A stretch of DNA of 45,058 nucleotides from Aliivibrio_A kagoshimensis (lineage in GTDB: Bacteria > Pseudomonadota > Gammaproteobacteria > Enterobacterales > Vibrionaceae). How positions within the stretch are numbered: the stretch's first letter is position 1; the number at the start of each line of letters is the position of its first letter. The notes under the pieces were generated by a model. The model was not told the DNA's origin and ran no database searches. It saw only the letters and a list, made by a program, of their open reading frames with translations. The translations under genes and the position numbers were made by a program. Location: the NCBI RefSeq assembly GCF_050337105.1, contig NZ_JAKJSQ010000032.1, forward strand, positions 1 to 45,058. The letters run 5' to 3'. Shown here in pieces: positions 8,433 to 15,912 of this stretch.

Positions 8433-8446
8433 AATGAACGTTCATT
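8433..8446. promoter_or_regulatory. probable VexR operator palindrome
   Basis: AATGAACGTTCATT is a perfect 14-base palindrome. Similar TGAA(C/T)G-containing inverted repeats are common operators for AcrR/TetR regulators of efflux pumps. It lies just upstream of the proposed vexR start, where a bound dimer would block transcription. Function is inferred. Confidence 0.6.
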
Positions 8447-8580
8447 CATTATCGTCTGGTTAGCAGAAAGCTGCAAGGTTTTCTTTGTTCCGTGAAGTAA
8501 ACTTTCACTAGTAGTCGGCTAATATTATAGTTAGTATTTTCGCCTTGCTGCTGTTTGTTGTTATTTTCTTAGGACTCCTC

Positions 8581-10596
8581 ATGAAGCTCAACCCTCGTCA
8601 AAATGAAGCCGTTAATTATGTCTCTGGCCCCTGCTTAGTTCTTGCCGGAGCGGGCTCAGGTAAGACGAGAGTGATTACTAATAAAATTGCTTATTTAGTT
8701 CAAGAGTGTGGTTATAAGGCGAGAAATATCGCTGCTGTTACCTTCACCAATAAAGCGGCTCGAGAGATGAAAGAGCGTGTCGGACAGACCCTAAATAAGC
8801 AAGAAGCTCGTGGTTTGATGGTGTCGACTTTTCACTCTCTAGGTCTTGATATCATTCGACGTGAATATAAAGTACTCGGACTGAAAGCGGGATTTTCACT
8901 GTTTGATGATCAAGATCAGATGGCGTTGCTCAAGGAGTTAACTGAGAAGAAAATTGATGGCGATAAAGATCTACTTCGTCAGTTAATGAGTGCTATCTCC
9001 AACTGGAAAAATGACATGCTGACAGCACAGCAAGTAAAAGGCGCAGCTCAGTCCGAACAAGACCAATTATTTGCTCACTGTTATCAGCTTTATCAAACAC
9101 AAATGAAAGCTTATAACGCCTTAGATTTTGACGACCTGATCTCATTACCAGTACAGTTGTTAAAAGCCAATCAAGAGGTGCGAGAGCGTTGGCAGGGGAA
9201 AATACGATACTTGCTGGTGGATGAGTATCAAGATACCAATACCAGTCAGTATGAGATGGTTAAATTGCTTGTGGGTGAGCGAGGCCGCTTAACGGTAGTG
9301 GGGGATGATGATCAATCTATCTACTCTTGGCGTGGGGCCAGGCCGCAAAACTTAGTGCTATTAAACGAAGATTATCCTAATTTACGGGTGGTAAAGCTTG
9401 AACAGAACTATCGTTCAACCAGTCGAATTCTTCGCGCAGCCAATATCTTAATTGCCAATAATCCTCATGTATTTGAAAAGAAGCTTTTTTCAGAGATCCC
9501 AGACGGAGAGCAGATAAAAGTATTAACCGCAAAAAATGAAGATCATGAAGCTGAGCGAGTGGTGGGTGAAATGATTGCACACCGCTTTATGAATCGAACT
9601 CAGCATAAAGATTACGCCATTCTCTATCGAGGCAATCACCAGTCGCGTCTTTTAGAACGGGCGCTGATGCAAAACCGAATCCCCTATAAGATCTCTGGCG
9701 GCACCTCATTTTTTGCACGTGCTGAGATTAAAGACATCATGGCTTACTTGCGTCTGTTAACCAATCAGGATGATGACAACGCTTTTTTACGTGTGGTGAA
9801 TACGCCACGACGAGAAATTGGGCCGACTACCTTAGAAAAGTTAGGTAGCTATGCCAATATGCGAGGAAAAAGTTTGTTTGAAGCGAGCTTTGAAATGGGT
9901 TTAGAGCAGACATTATCTGGTCGAGGTTTGGATGCGCTACGGCGTTTTACCAAATGGATTGTCATTTTATCGGAAAATGCTGAACGAGGAGATACCGTTG
10001 ATGCGGTACGTGCACTGGTTCGGGATATTAATTACGAAGATTGGCTGTATGAAACCTCAACCAGTGCGAAAGCTGCTGAGATGAGAATGAAGAATGTCTC
10101 TGAACTCTATAAGTGGATTGTTGCTGACTTAGAGGGGGACAATTATGACAAAGAGGTCAAAAGCCTCAAAGAGGTGGTTCAACGCCTTACTCTCCGTGAC
10201 ATGATGGAGCGAGGAGAAGATGATGAAGATGCTGATCAGGTTCAACTAATGACTCTGCATGCCTCTAAAGGTTTAGAGTTTCCTTATGTCTATTTAATCG
10301 GCGCTGAAGAGGGTATCTTACCGCATCAAACGAGTATTGATGAGGATAATATCGAAGAGGAACGTCGATTAACCTACGTGGGTATTACTCGGGCCCAAAA
10401 AGAGCTCACCTTTACTTTATGTAAAGAGCGTCGACAGTATGGTGAATTGATAAAACCAGATCCGAGTCGATTCTTAGAGGAGTTGCCTCATGATGATCTT
10501 GATTGGGAGAGTCAGAAGAAGCCGCAAAGTAAAGAGGAGAGGATGGAGAAAGGGCAAGCTCACATTGCTAATCTAAGGGCGATGTTTAAAAAGTAG
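8581..10596 (+). CDS. rep: ATP-dependent DNA helicase Rep
   Basis: This 671-residue SF1A 3'-5' helicase supports replication-fork progress past bound proteins and fork restart. All UvrD/Rep motifs are visible: Walker A AGAGSGKTR, DEYQDTN (motif II), VGDDDQSIYSWRGA (III), EQNYRS (IV), TLHASKGLEFPYV (V) and YVGITRAQKEL (VI). The start MKLNPRQNEAVNYV at 8581 matches E. coli Rep and has AGGAC at 8571-8575. An in-frame upstream ATG at 8545 would add a hydrophobic tail not seen in the family. ilvC and rep are also near neighbours in E. coli, and here the efflux operon and ubiK lie between them. Confidence 0.96.
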   Translation: MKLNPRQNEAVNYVSGPCLVLAGAGSGKTRVITNKIAYLVQECGYKARNIAAVTFTNKAAREMKERVGQTLNKQEARGLMVSTFHSLGLDIIRREYKVLGLKAGFSLFDDQDQMALLKELTEKKIDGDKDLLRQLMSAISNWKNDMLTAQQVKGAAQSEQDQLFAHCYQLYQTQMKAYNALDFDDLISLPVQLLKANQEVRERWQGKIRYLLVDEYQDTNTSQYEMVKLLVGERGRLTVVGDDDQSIYSWRGARPQNLVLLNEDYPNLRVVKLEQNYRSTSRILRAANILIANNPHVFEKKLFSEIPDGEQIKVLTAKNEDHEAERVVGEMIAHRFMNRTQHKDYAILYRGNHQSRLLERALMQNRIPYKISGGTSFFARAEIKDIMAYLRLLTNQDDDNAFLRVVNTPRREIGPTTLEKLGSYANMRGKSLFEASFEMGLEQTLSGRGLDALRRFTKWIVILSENAERGDTVDAVRALVRDINYEDWLYETSTSAKAAEMRMKNVSELYKWIVADLEGDNYDKEVKSLKEVVQRLTLRDMMERGEDDEDADQVQLMTLHASKGLEFPYVYLIGAEEGILPHQTSIDEDNIEEERRLTYVGITRAQKELTFTLCKERRQYGELIKPDPSRFLEELPHDDLDWESQKKPQSKEERMEKGQAHIANLRAMFKK

Positions 10597-10603
10597 TAAT
10601 AGA

Positions 10604-10634
10604 TGAAAGGTTGACCCATAGTGTCAACCTTTCA
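10604..10634. terminator. inverted repeat between rep and cytochrome c5, probable terminator
   Basis: A 12-base perfect stem TGAAAGGTTGAC / GTCAACCTTTCA has a 7-base loop and is followed by ACGTTTT. The U tract is weak, but the position between convergent genes fits a bidirectional terminator. Confidence 0.65.
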
Positions 10635-10652
10635 CGTTTTAGGCATGTCTCT

Positions 10653-11069
10653 TTATAGGCCTTCAATCATGTGGTTAATAGCAGCCACAATCTCGTCGTC
10701 ACTACAATCCATGCACGATCCTTTAGCAGGCATAGCATTAAAGCCATTGATTGCGTGATCTTTTAGTACATCATTACCCTGAGCAATACGAGGTGCCCAT
10801 GCTGCAGCGTCTTGGCTGATTGGAGCACCGGCTAAACCGCTAGTATGACAAGCAGTACAGAACATGCTGTAAACTTGCTCACCTGTTCTTGGGCCCGCTG
10901 GTTCATCAGAAACAGGCTCACTACCCGCTAAATAGACTTGACCAACAGGTTTGATTCTTTCAGCAATGGCTTGATCAGACATATCAGAGGCGATAGCGCC
11001 TGTTGAAAATGTTAATGCAGCAACGGTTGCTATGATTACTCGGCGTAGATGTTTATCCATTAAGCTCAC
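10653..11069 (-). CDS. Cytochrome c5 family protein
   Basis: This 138-residue periplasmic monohaem cytochrome has a signal peptide (RRVIIATVAALTFSTGAIAS, cut near residue 28). The haem site CTACH lies at residues 71-75, the probable axial Met is M113 in NAMPAKG, and a CMDC pair at 119-122 is typical of cytochrome c5, where a disulfide forms. It likely shuttles electrons in respiration. The GTG at 11069 has AGGAG six bases upstream and is preferred; the ATG at 11060 would remove only three residues. It is monocistronic and convergent with rep. Confidence 0.88.
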   Translation of the reverse strand: MSLMDKHLRRVIIATVAALTFSTGAIASDMSDQAIAERIKPVGQVYLAGSEPVSDEPAGPRTGEQVYSMFCTACHTSGLAGAPISQDAAAWAPRIAQGNDVLKDHAINGFNAMPAKGSCMDCSDDEIVAAINHMIEGL

Positions 11070-11292
11070 TTTTCACTCCTAAACGGGTGCCTGATTCCAT
11101 TTGTTTATATTTATAATTATTTACTTAGAGTCGCCTAAACTGTAAAAAAAAGCGAGTTAACTCCGTGTAAACAGTAAGTGATTATATCGACTTAAATTGT
11201 TGCAAGNAACCATTACCGTCACTATTTCTATGCTTTATTACAAAATGATCGTTGAAAAAGAAGGCAAACAGAAAAAAAAGTTAAAAAAATAG

Positions 11293-11321
11293 TAGACGGA
11301 GGTAAGTGAACTACGTATTAT
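11293..11321 (+). promoter_or_regulatory. probable promoter of the tRNA array
   Basis: TAGACG at 11293-11298 (4 of 6 to the -35 consensus) and TATTAT at 11316-11321 (5 of 6 to the -10) are spaced by 17 bases. They are followed by a C/G-rich stretch, CACTCCGCCG, resembling the stringently controlled discriminator of tRNA promoters. The first tRNA begins 21 bases after the -10. An A-rich tract at 11255-11290 lies where an UP element would be. Confidence 0.55.
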
Positions 11322-11342
11322 TCCACTCCGCCGATAGGGCAT

Positions 11343-11419
<77 letters not shown>

Positions 11420-11450
11420 TCCGGATAAAACATTGGCAAAAAAGTACATT

Positions 11451-11527
11451 GGTGGCTATAGCTCAGTTGGTAGAGTCCCGGATTGTGATTCCGGTTGTCG
11501 CGGGTTCAAACCCCGTTAGCCACCCCA
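11451..11527 (+). tRNA. tRNA-His(GTG), first copy
   Basis: This 77-base tRNA includes the histidine-specific extra 5' G (G-1) pairing with C73, and an encoded CCA. The loop TTGTGAT gives anticodon GTG. It is identical in sequence to the second copy at 11683-11759. Confidence 0.97.
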
Positions 11528-11539
11528 TATTTTAAACGT

Positions 11540-11569
11540 CGGAGATTAGCGCAGTTTAATAGTGCATCT
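11540..11569 (+). pseudogene. remnant 5' half of a tRNA-Pro
   Basis: CGGAGATTAGCGCAGTTTAA and the ten following bases align with the first 30 bases of the two intact tRNA-Pro genes with only a few substitutions (GGTGATT to GGAGATT, TTGGTAGCG to TTAATAGTG). Similarity stops at the anticodon arm; no anticodon, T arm or CCA follows before the intact tRNA-Pro at 11598. It lies exactly where a Pro tRNA would be expected after tRNA-His. Confidence 0.8.
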
Positions 11570-11597
11570 CTTTCGTAGCTTCAAGTAACAAATTCGT

Positions 11598-11674
<77 letters not shown>

Positions 11675-11682
11675 CTTATTTT

Positions 11683-11759
11683 GGTGGCTATAGCTCAGTT
11701 GGTAGAGTCCCGGATTGTGATTCCGGTTGTCGCGGGTTCAAACCCCGTTAGCCACCCCA
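11683..11759 (+). tRNA. tRNA-His(GTG), second copy
   Basis: This is the same 77-base sequence as the first tRNA-His, with the 5' extra G, GTG anticodon and CCA. It starts only 8 bases after the first tRNA-Pro, so processing of the shared precursor must release both ends from a short spacer. Confidence 0.97.
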
Positions 11760-11828
11760 TTAATAATGGTAGCTTTGCTTCCTGTTTTGAATATCAAAAC
11801 GAAATACAGAGTTTAACTCTGAAAACAT

Positions 11829-11905
<77 letters not shown>

Positions 11906-11913
11906 CTTTTAAG

Positions 11914-11944
11914 AAGCCTCGTCTAATGACGAGGCTTTTTTTTG
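11914..11944 (+). terminator. terminator of the tRNA array
   Basis: A 10-base stem AAGCCTCGTC / GACGAGGCTT with loop TAAT is followed by a run of Ts, a strong intrinsic terminator directly after the last tRNA. Confidence 0.93.
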
Positions 11945-11985
11945 TCTAAAATTTGAACCTAAATAGGTACTTGAACTACCTAGAG

Positions 11986-12010
11986 AGCCTCGTTATTTGA
12001 CGGGGCTTTT
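11986..12010 (+). terminator. second, weaker terminator-like hairpin
   Basis: AGCCTCGT / ACGGGGCT forms an 8-base stem with one G-U pair, followed by TTT. The left arm repeats the AGCCTCGT of the terminator 70 bases upstream, suggesting a duplicated and partly decayed terminator. Confidence 0.55.
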
Positions 12011-12436
12011 ACGATCGCGAAGGAATAAAAAAATAAGCAACAAGGCGCTTACATTTTTTACATTTCACCGGTCAATTATCGAGAGGGTTAGCCCCAAGGT
12101 GGTAAGTGTTAAGTCCCGTACTAGTGCGGATGGGTGGTTGTAATAACTGCTTTTCTATATTAATACTACATGATTATAGGTTTTTTGTTAAATATGCCAG
12201 TGTTACCGCGGTGTTTTTCAGATTGTATCTGCATAAGTATTGCCTTAAAGTGCTTAAATCGTGTTTTTTATGCGACAAATCTACTTTTTGTAGTTTATTA
12301 TCCTTTGTTTGTTGATTTTATGTGAAATGTTTGCCAAATTAAGTGCCTGAGAATTTTATCAGTAGAAAAGTCTGGTAAAGAATGGAATCGATTTTGCCAA
12401 TAAGGCAGAAAACTGGCAAGTTGTAGAGGTCTGGTA
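12011..12436 (+). other. long AT-rich leader before the peptide ABC operon
   Basis: There are 426 bases without a convincing gene. A 69-codon open frame inside (12106-12315) has a composition typical of chance translation and no ribosome site. Visible elements are TACATTT repeated at 12050 and 12059, TTGCCAA at 12331 and again at 12394, an inverted repeat TTGCCA-N14-TGGCAA at 12394-12419, and GTCTGGTAA at both 12370 and 12429. The last copy overlaps the start codon of the next gene. These may be operator or leader structures; I recognise no known riboswitch or small RNA. Confidence 0.5.
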
Positions 12437-14152
12437 ATGTCGTTATTGGAAGTAAAAAACCTTCGTATTGAGTACCCTTCTCGTCATGGTGTTCATGCCG
12501 CTGTTAAGTCACTCTCTTTTTCTATTGAACGCGGAGAAATTGTTGGCGTTGTTGGAGAGTCTGGAGCGGGTAAGTCGACCGTAGGGAATGCGGTTATTGA
12601 TCTATTAAGCCCTCCTGGTGTGATTGCTAATGGTGATGTATTTCTTGACGGAGAAAAAATCTCCGGTCTATCCACTGAAGAGATGAGAAAGGTTCGAGGT
12701 TCTAAGATAGGGTTTATCTTTCAAGATCCAATGACCTCTTTAAATCCACTGTTTACCGTTGAGCAGCAGTTAACGGAAACCATCATTGCAAACTTAAAGG
12801 TGTCTGAAGAGGAGGCCAAAAAACGAGCATTGATCTTGATGGAGCAAGTGGGTATTCCAGAAGCTCATTTACGTATTAAGCAGTACCCTCATCAATTTTC
12901 TGGTGGCATGAGGCAGCGTGTGGTTATTGCCATTGCACTTTCTGGTGAGCCTGATCTCATCATTGCTGATGAACCAACTACCGCCCTAGACGTTTCTATT
13001 CAAGACCAAATTTTGACTCTGATTCGCGATCTTTGTATTCAGAAGAATGTTGGTTGCATGTTAGTGACTCACGATATGGGTGTGGTCTCTAATGTAACGG
13101 ATCGTGTTGCGGTTATGTACCGAGGTGATTTGGTTGAATTTGGCGACACGCAAAAAGTATTGGGTGACCCTGATCATGAGTACACACGAAGCCTTATCTC
13201 CGCCGTCCCTCGTTCTGACATAAAATTAGATCGTTTCCCTTTAGTGAGCTATATAGAAGAAGCTCATGAGATGCAGCAGATTGATATAAAAAGTCACTGG
13301 TTAGGTCAAAGTGAAGATCAGCGAGCTTATACTGGTCCGCTACTGAACGTGGAGAATGTGAGTTTACGTTTTATTACCAAAGACTCTTTTTTTGAAAGCC
13401 GTCGTGAATTTGTGCAAGCGTCCAATGACGTGAGCTTTGAAATCTACGAAGGAGAAACGTTTGGTTTAGTGGGAGAGTCGGGTTCTGGTAAATCAACGAT
13501 TGCCCGAGTCATAGCGGGTTTGTATCCACCAAATGAAGGGAAAGTGACCTTTGAAGGGCTGGATCTTACAGCATTGAAGTCTGAGAAAGAGCGACGTCCA
13601 ATTCGTCGTCAGATGCAGATGGTATTCCAAAACCCCTACACCTCGATGAACCCTAGAATGAAGATTTACGACATTATTTCTGAACCGATCCGCTTTCATA
13701 AATTAGCGAGCTCTGAAGCTGAAATTCGTCAAATCGTCCATGACCTGCTTGATCATGTTGGTTTGGGTCGCATGGCGGGGGTTAAGTACCCACATGAATT
13801 CTCCGGTGGTCAACGTCAGCGAATTTCGATTGCTCGTGCGTTAGCGACTCGACCTCGTCTATTAATATGTGATGAGCCAACGTCAGCGTTAGATGTATCA
13901 GTACAAGCACAGATATTGAACTTATTGAAAGATCTGCAAGATGAACTCAATTTAACCATGCTGTTTATTAGCCACGATCTACCTGTTATTCGTCAGGTTT
14001 GTGACCGAATCGGGGTGATGAAGCAAGGAACACTGTTAGAGGTTTCTCCAACGGAGCAGCTCTTTACGGATCCTCAGCATGAATATACTAAACATTTAGT
14101 CTCTTTGATGCCGGAATTCAAAGGGCTTAGAACTGAATTAGAATCGGCTTAA
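12437..14152 (+). CDS. Peptide-type ABC importer, fused double ATPase subunit
   Basis: This 571-residue protein has two complete ABC ATPase domains of the Opp/Dpp/Gsi family. Domain 1 (about 1-265) has Walker A GESGAGKST, signature FSGGMRQR and Walker B LIIADEPTTALD. Domain 2 (about 295-565) has GESGSGKST, FSGGQRQR and LLICDEPTSALD. Each domain ends with the oligopeptide-transporter extension. The fusion replaces the separate D and F ATPases of Opp systems and resembles GsiA of the glutathione importer. It is the first gene of a four-gene set (ATPase, binding protein, two permeases) in the gsiABCD order. The ATG has GAGG upstream. The substrate could be peptides, glutathione or related compounds; the sequence does not decide. 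Confidence 0.88.
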   Translation: MSLLEVKNLRIEYPSRHGVHAAVKSLSFSIERGEIVGVVGESGAGKSTVGNAVIDLLSPPGVIANGDVFLDGEKISGLSTEEMRKVRGSKIGFIFQDPMTSLNPLFTVEQQLTETIIANLKVSEEEAKKRALILMEQVGIPEAHLRIKQYPHQFSGGMRQRVVIAIALSGEPDLIIADEPTTALDVSIQDQILTLIRDLCIQKNVGCMLVTHDMGVVSNVTDRVAVMYRGDLVEFGDTQKVLGDPDHEYTRSLISAVPRSDIKLDRFPLVSYIEEAHEMQQIDIKSHWLGQSEDQRAYTGPLLNVENVSLRFITKDSFFESRREFVQASNDVSFEIYEGETFGLVGESGSGKSTIARVIAGLYPPNEGKVTFEGLDLTALKSEKERRPIRRQMQMVFQNPYTSMNPRMKIYDIISEPIRFHKLASSEAEIRQIVHDLLDHVGLGRMAGVKYPHEFSGGQRQRISIARALATRPRLLICDEPTSALDVSVQAQILNLLKDLQDELNLTMLFISHDLPVIRQVCDRIGVMKQGTLLEVSPTEQLFTDPQHEYTKHLVSLMPEFKGLRTELESA

Positions 14153-14165
14153 CGCCGCGCCTATG

Positions 14166-14189
14166 CTCTAGATGTAGGTTCATCTAGAG
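14166..14189 (+). other. intercistronic hairpin after the ATPase gene
   Basis: A perfect 9-base inverted repeat CTCTAGATG / CATCTAGAG with a 6-base loop lies in the 101-base gap between the ATPase and binding-protein genes. No U tract follows, so it is more likely an RNA processing or stability element than a terminator. Confidence 0.55.
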
Positions 14190-14253
14190 AGTATTACAAT
14201 AATAACAAAATACAACAGAAAGGGAGTTCACTCCCTGCATAAGGAGTTATGCA

Positions 14254-15804
14254 ATGAAAACCTTAAAGACCAAACTAGCAATTGCTCTAATGGCTGCAGG
14301 CCTAAGTTTTAGCGCTGCAGCAGCAGATATTACGGTTGCTTATGATGCCGATCCAGTATCACTGGATCCGCATGAGCAGCTGTCAGGGGGTACTCTGCAG
14401 ATGTCACATATGCTGTTTGATCCGTTAGTGCGATTCACAAAAACTTTTGACTTTGAAGCTCGTATTGCTGAGAAGTGGGAACGTGTTGATGAAACCACTT
14501 TCCGTTTTAACCTACGTAAAGGGGTTAAATTCCACTCAGGTAACAGCCTAACTGCTGACGATGTCATTTGGACATTTGACCGTCTGAAAAGCTCGGGCGA
14601 CTTTAAAGGGATTTTTGCCCCTTACGAAAAAATGACCAAAGTTGATGACTACACGGTAGAGATCAAATCATCTGAACCGTATCCATTGGTTCTACAGACT
14701 GCCACTTACATTTTCCCAATGGATAAAAAGTTCTATTCTGGGCAAATGGATGGTAAAGATAAGTCTGAAATCGTGAAGCACGGTAGCTCTTACGCATCAA
14801 CCAATGTATCAGGTACTGGTCCATTTACTGTCGCTTCTCGTGAGCAAGGCGTGAAAGTCGTATTTGAACGCTTTGATGGCTACTGGGATAAGCAATCTCC
14901 AGGTAATGTTGATAAGTTAACACTGGTTCCTATCAAAGAGAATGCCACTCGAGTAGCGGCACTGCTTTCTGGCGATGTGGATATGATTCACCCGGTTGCT
15001 CCAAATGATCAAAAGCGTGTTAAAGGCGCTAAAAACATTGATCTGACAACAGTAGCTGGTACTCGTATTATCACTTTCCAAATGAACCAAGATAGCAACC
15101 CTGCACTAAAAGATGTACGTGTACGTCAAGCTATTGTTCATGCGATTAATAACGAAGGTATCGTTAAGAAAATCATGAAAGGTTTTGCAACCACAGCTGG
15201 TCAACAGGGCCCTGCTGGTTACGCGGGCTATAGCGAAGAGTTAGTTCCTCGTTACGACCTTAAAAAAGCAAAACAGTTAATGAAAGAAGCGGGCTACGAG
15301 AATGGCTTTAAGCTTTCTATGATGGCACCGAACAACCGTTATGTGAACGATGCTCAAATCGCTCAAGCATCAGCGGCTATGCTTTCTAAGATTGGTATTA
15401 AGGTTGACCTTAAGACGATGCCTAAAGCACAGTACTGGCCTGAGTTTGATAAGTGTGCAGCAGACATGATGATGATCGGTTGGCACTCAGATACAGAAGA
15501 TTCTGCAAACTTCTCAGAATTCTTAACCATGACTCGTAATGAAGAGACTGGTAAAGGCGCATATAACTGTGGTCACTACTCAAACACTGACGTAGATAAC
15601 CTGGTTAACTCTGCAAATGCTGAGACGGATCCTGCTAAGCGTGGCGAGATGCTACAAAAAGTAGAAGCGACTCTGTATAACGAAGCGGCGTTTGTTCCTC
15701 TTCATTGGCAGAACCTAGCGTGGGGCTCTAAGTCTAGCCTACAGGTTGAACCAATCGTTAATGCTCTAAACTTCCCTTACTTTGGCGACCTAGTTGTTAA
15801 ATAA
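14254..15804 (+). CDS. Peptide-type ABC importer, periplasmic substrate-binding protein
   Basis: This 516-residue family 5 solute-binding protein has a clear Sec signal peptide (LKTKLAIALMAAGLSFSAAA, cut before ADITVAYD). Family landmarks include the early VSLDPHEQL segment, ADDVIWTFDRLKSS, the conserved GTGPFTVASREQ region, and DVRVRQAIVHAINNEGIVKK. It captures the substrate in the periplasm and delivers it to the two permeases. A strong GGAG site precedes the ATG. Large hairpins lie before and after it, fitting higher expression than its operon partners. Substrate unknown: the Opp/Dpp/Gsi family binds peptides, glutathione, haem or nickel complexes. Confidence 0.9.
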   Translation: MKTLKTKLAIALMAAGLSFSAAAADITVAYDADPVSLDPHEQLSGGTLQMSHMLFDPLVRFTKTFDFEARIAEKWERVDETTFRFNLRKGVKFHSGNSLTADDVIWTFDRLKSSGDFKGIFAPYEKMTKVDDYTVEIKSSEPYPLVLQTATYIFPMDKKFYSGQMDGKDKSEIVKHGSSYASTNVSGTGPFTVASREQGVKVVFERFDGYWDKQSPGNVDKLTLVPIKENATRVAALLSGDVDMIHPVAPNDQKRVKGAKNIDLTTVAGTRIITFQMNQDSNPALKDVRVRQAIVHAINNEGIVKKIMKGFATTAGQQGPAGYAGYSEELVPRYDLKKAKQLMKEAGYENGFKLSMMAPNNRYVNDAQIAQASAAMLSKIGIKVDLKTMPKAQYWPEFDKCAADMMMIGWHSDTEDSANFSEFLTMTRNEETGKGAYNCGHYSNTDVDNLVNSANAETDPAKRGEMLQKVEATLYNEAAFVPLHWQNLAWGSKSSLQVEPIVNALNFPYFGDLVVK

Positions 15805-15830
15805 GTGATGTTAAAAAAGTAACTCGTACA

Positions 15831-15868
15831 TGGCGTTTTTATCAAATTTTCATTAGATGAAAACGCCA
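15831..15868 (+). other. strong intercistronic hairpin after the binding-protein gene
   Basis: A 13-base stem TGGCGTTTTTATC / GATGAAAACGCCA with one G-U pair and a 12-base loop is followed by ATTTTCTCTC. It lies 27 bases after the binding-protein stop and 45 before the first permease. In other binding-protein operons such structures protect the upstream message or cause partial termination so that the binding protein outnumbers the permeases. The role here is inferred. Confidence 0.7.
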
Positions 15869-15912
15869 ATTTTCTCTCTGTTTTAATTTTTCATAGTTTT
15901 GGGAGACAAGGA

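Noticed and set aside
12106..12315. 69-codon open frame in the leader before the peptide ABC operon
   Set aside because: Its composition is rich in Cys, Phe and Leu as expected from AT-rich noncoding DNA. No ribosome site is seen.
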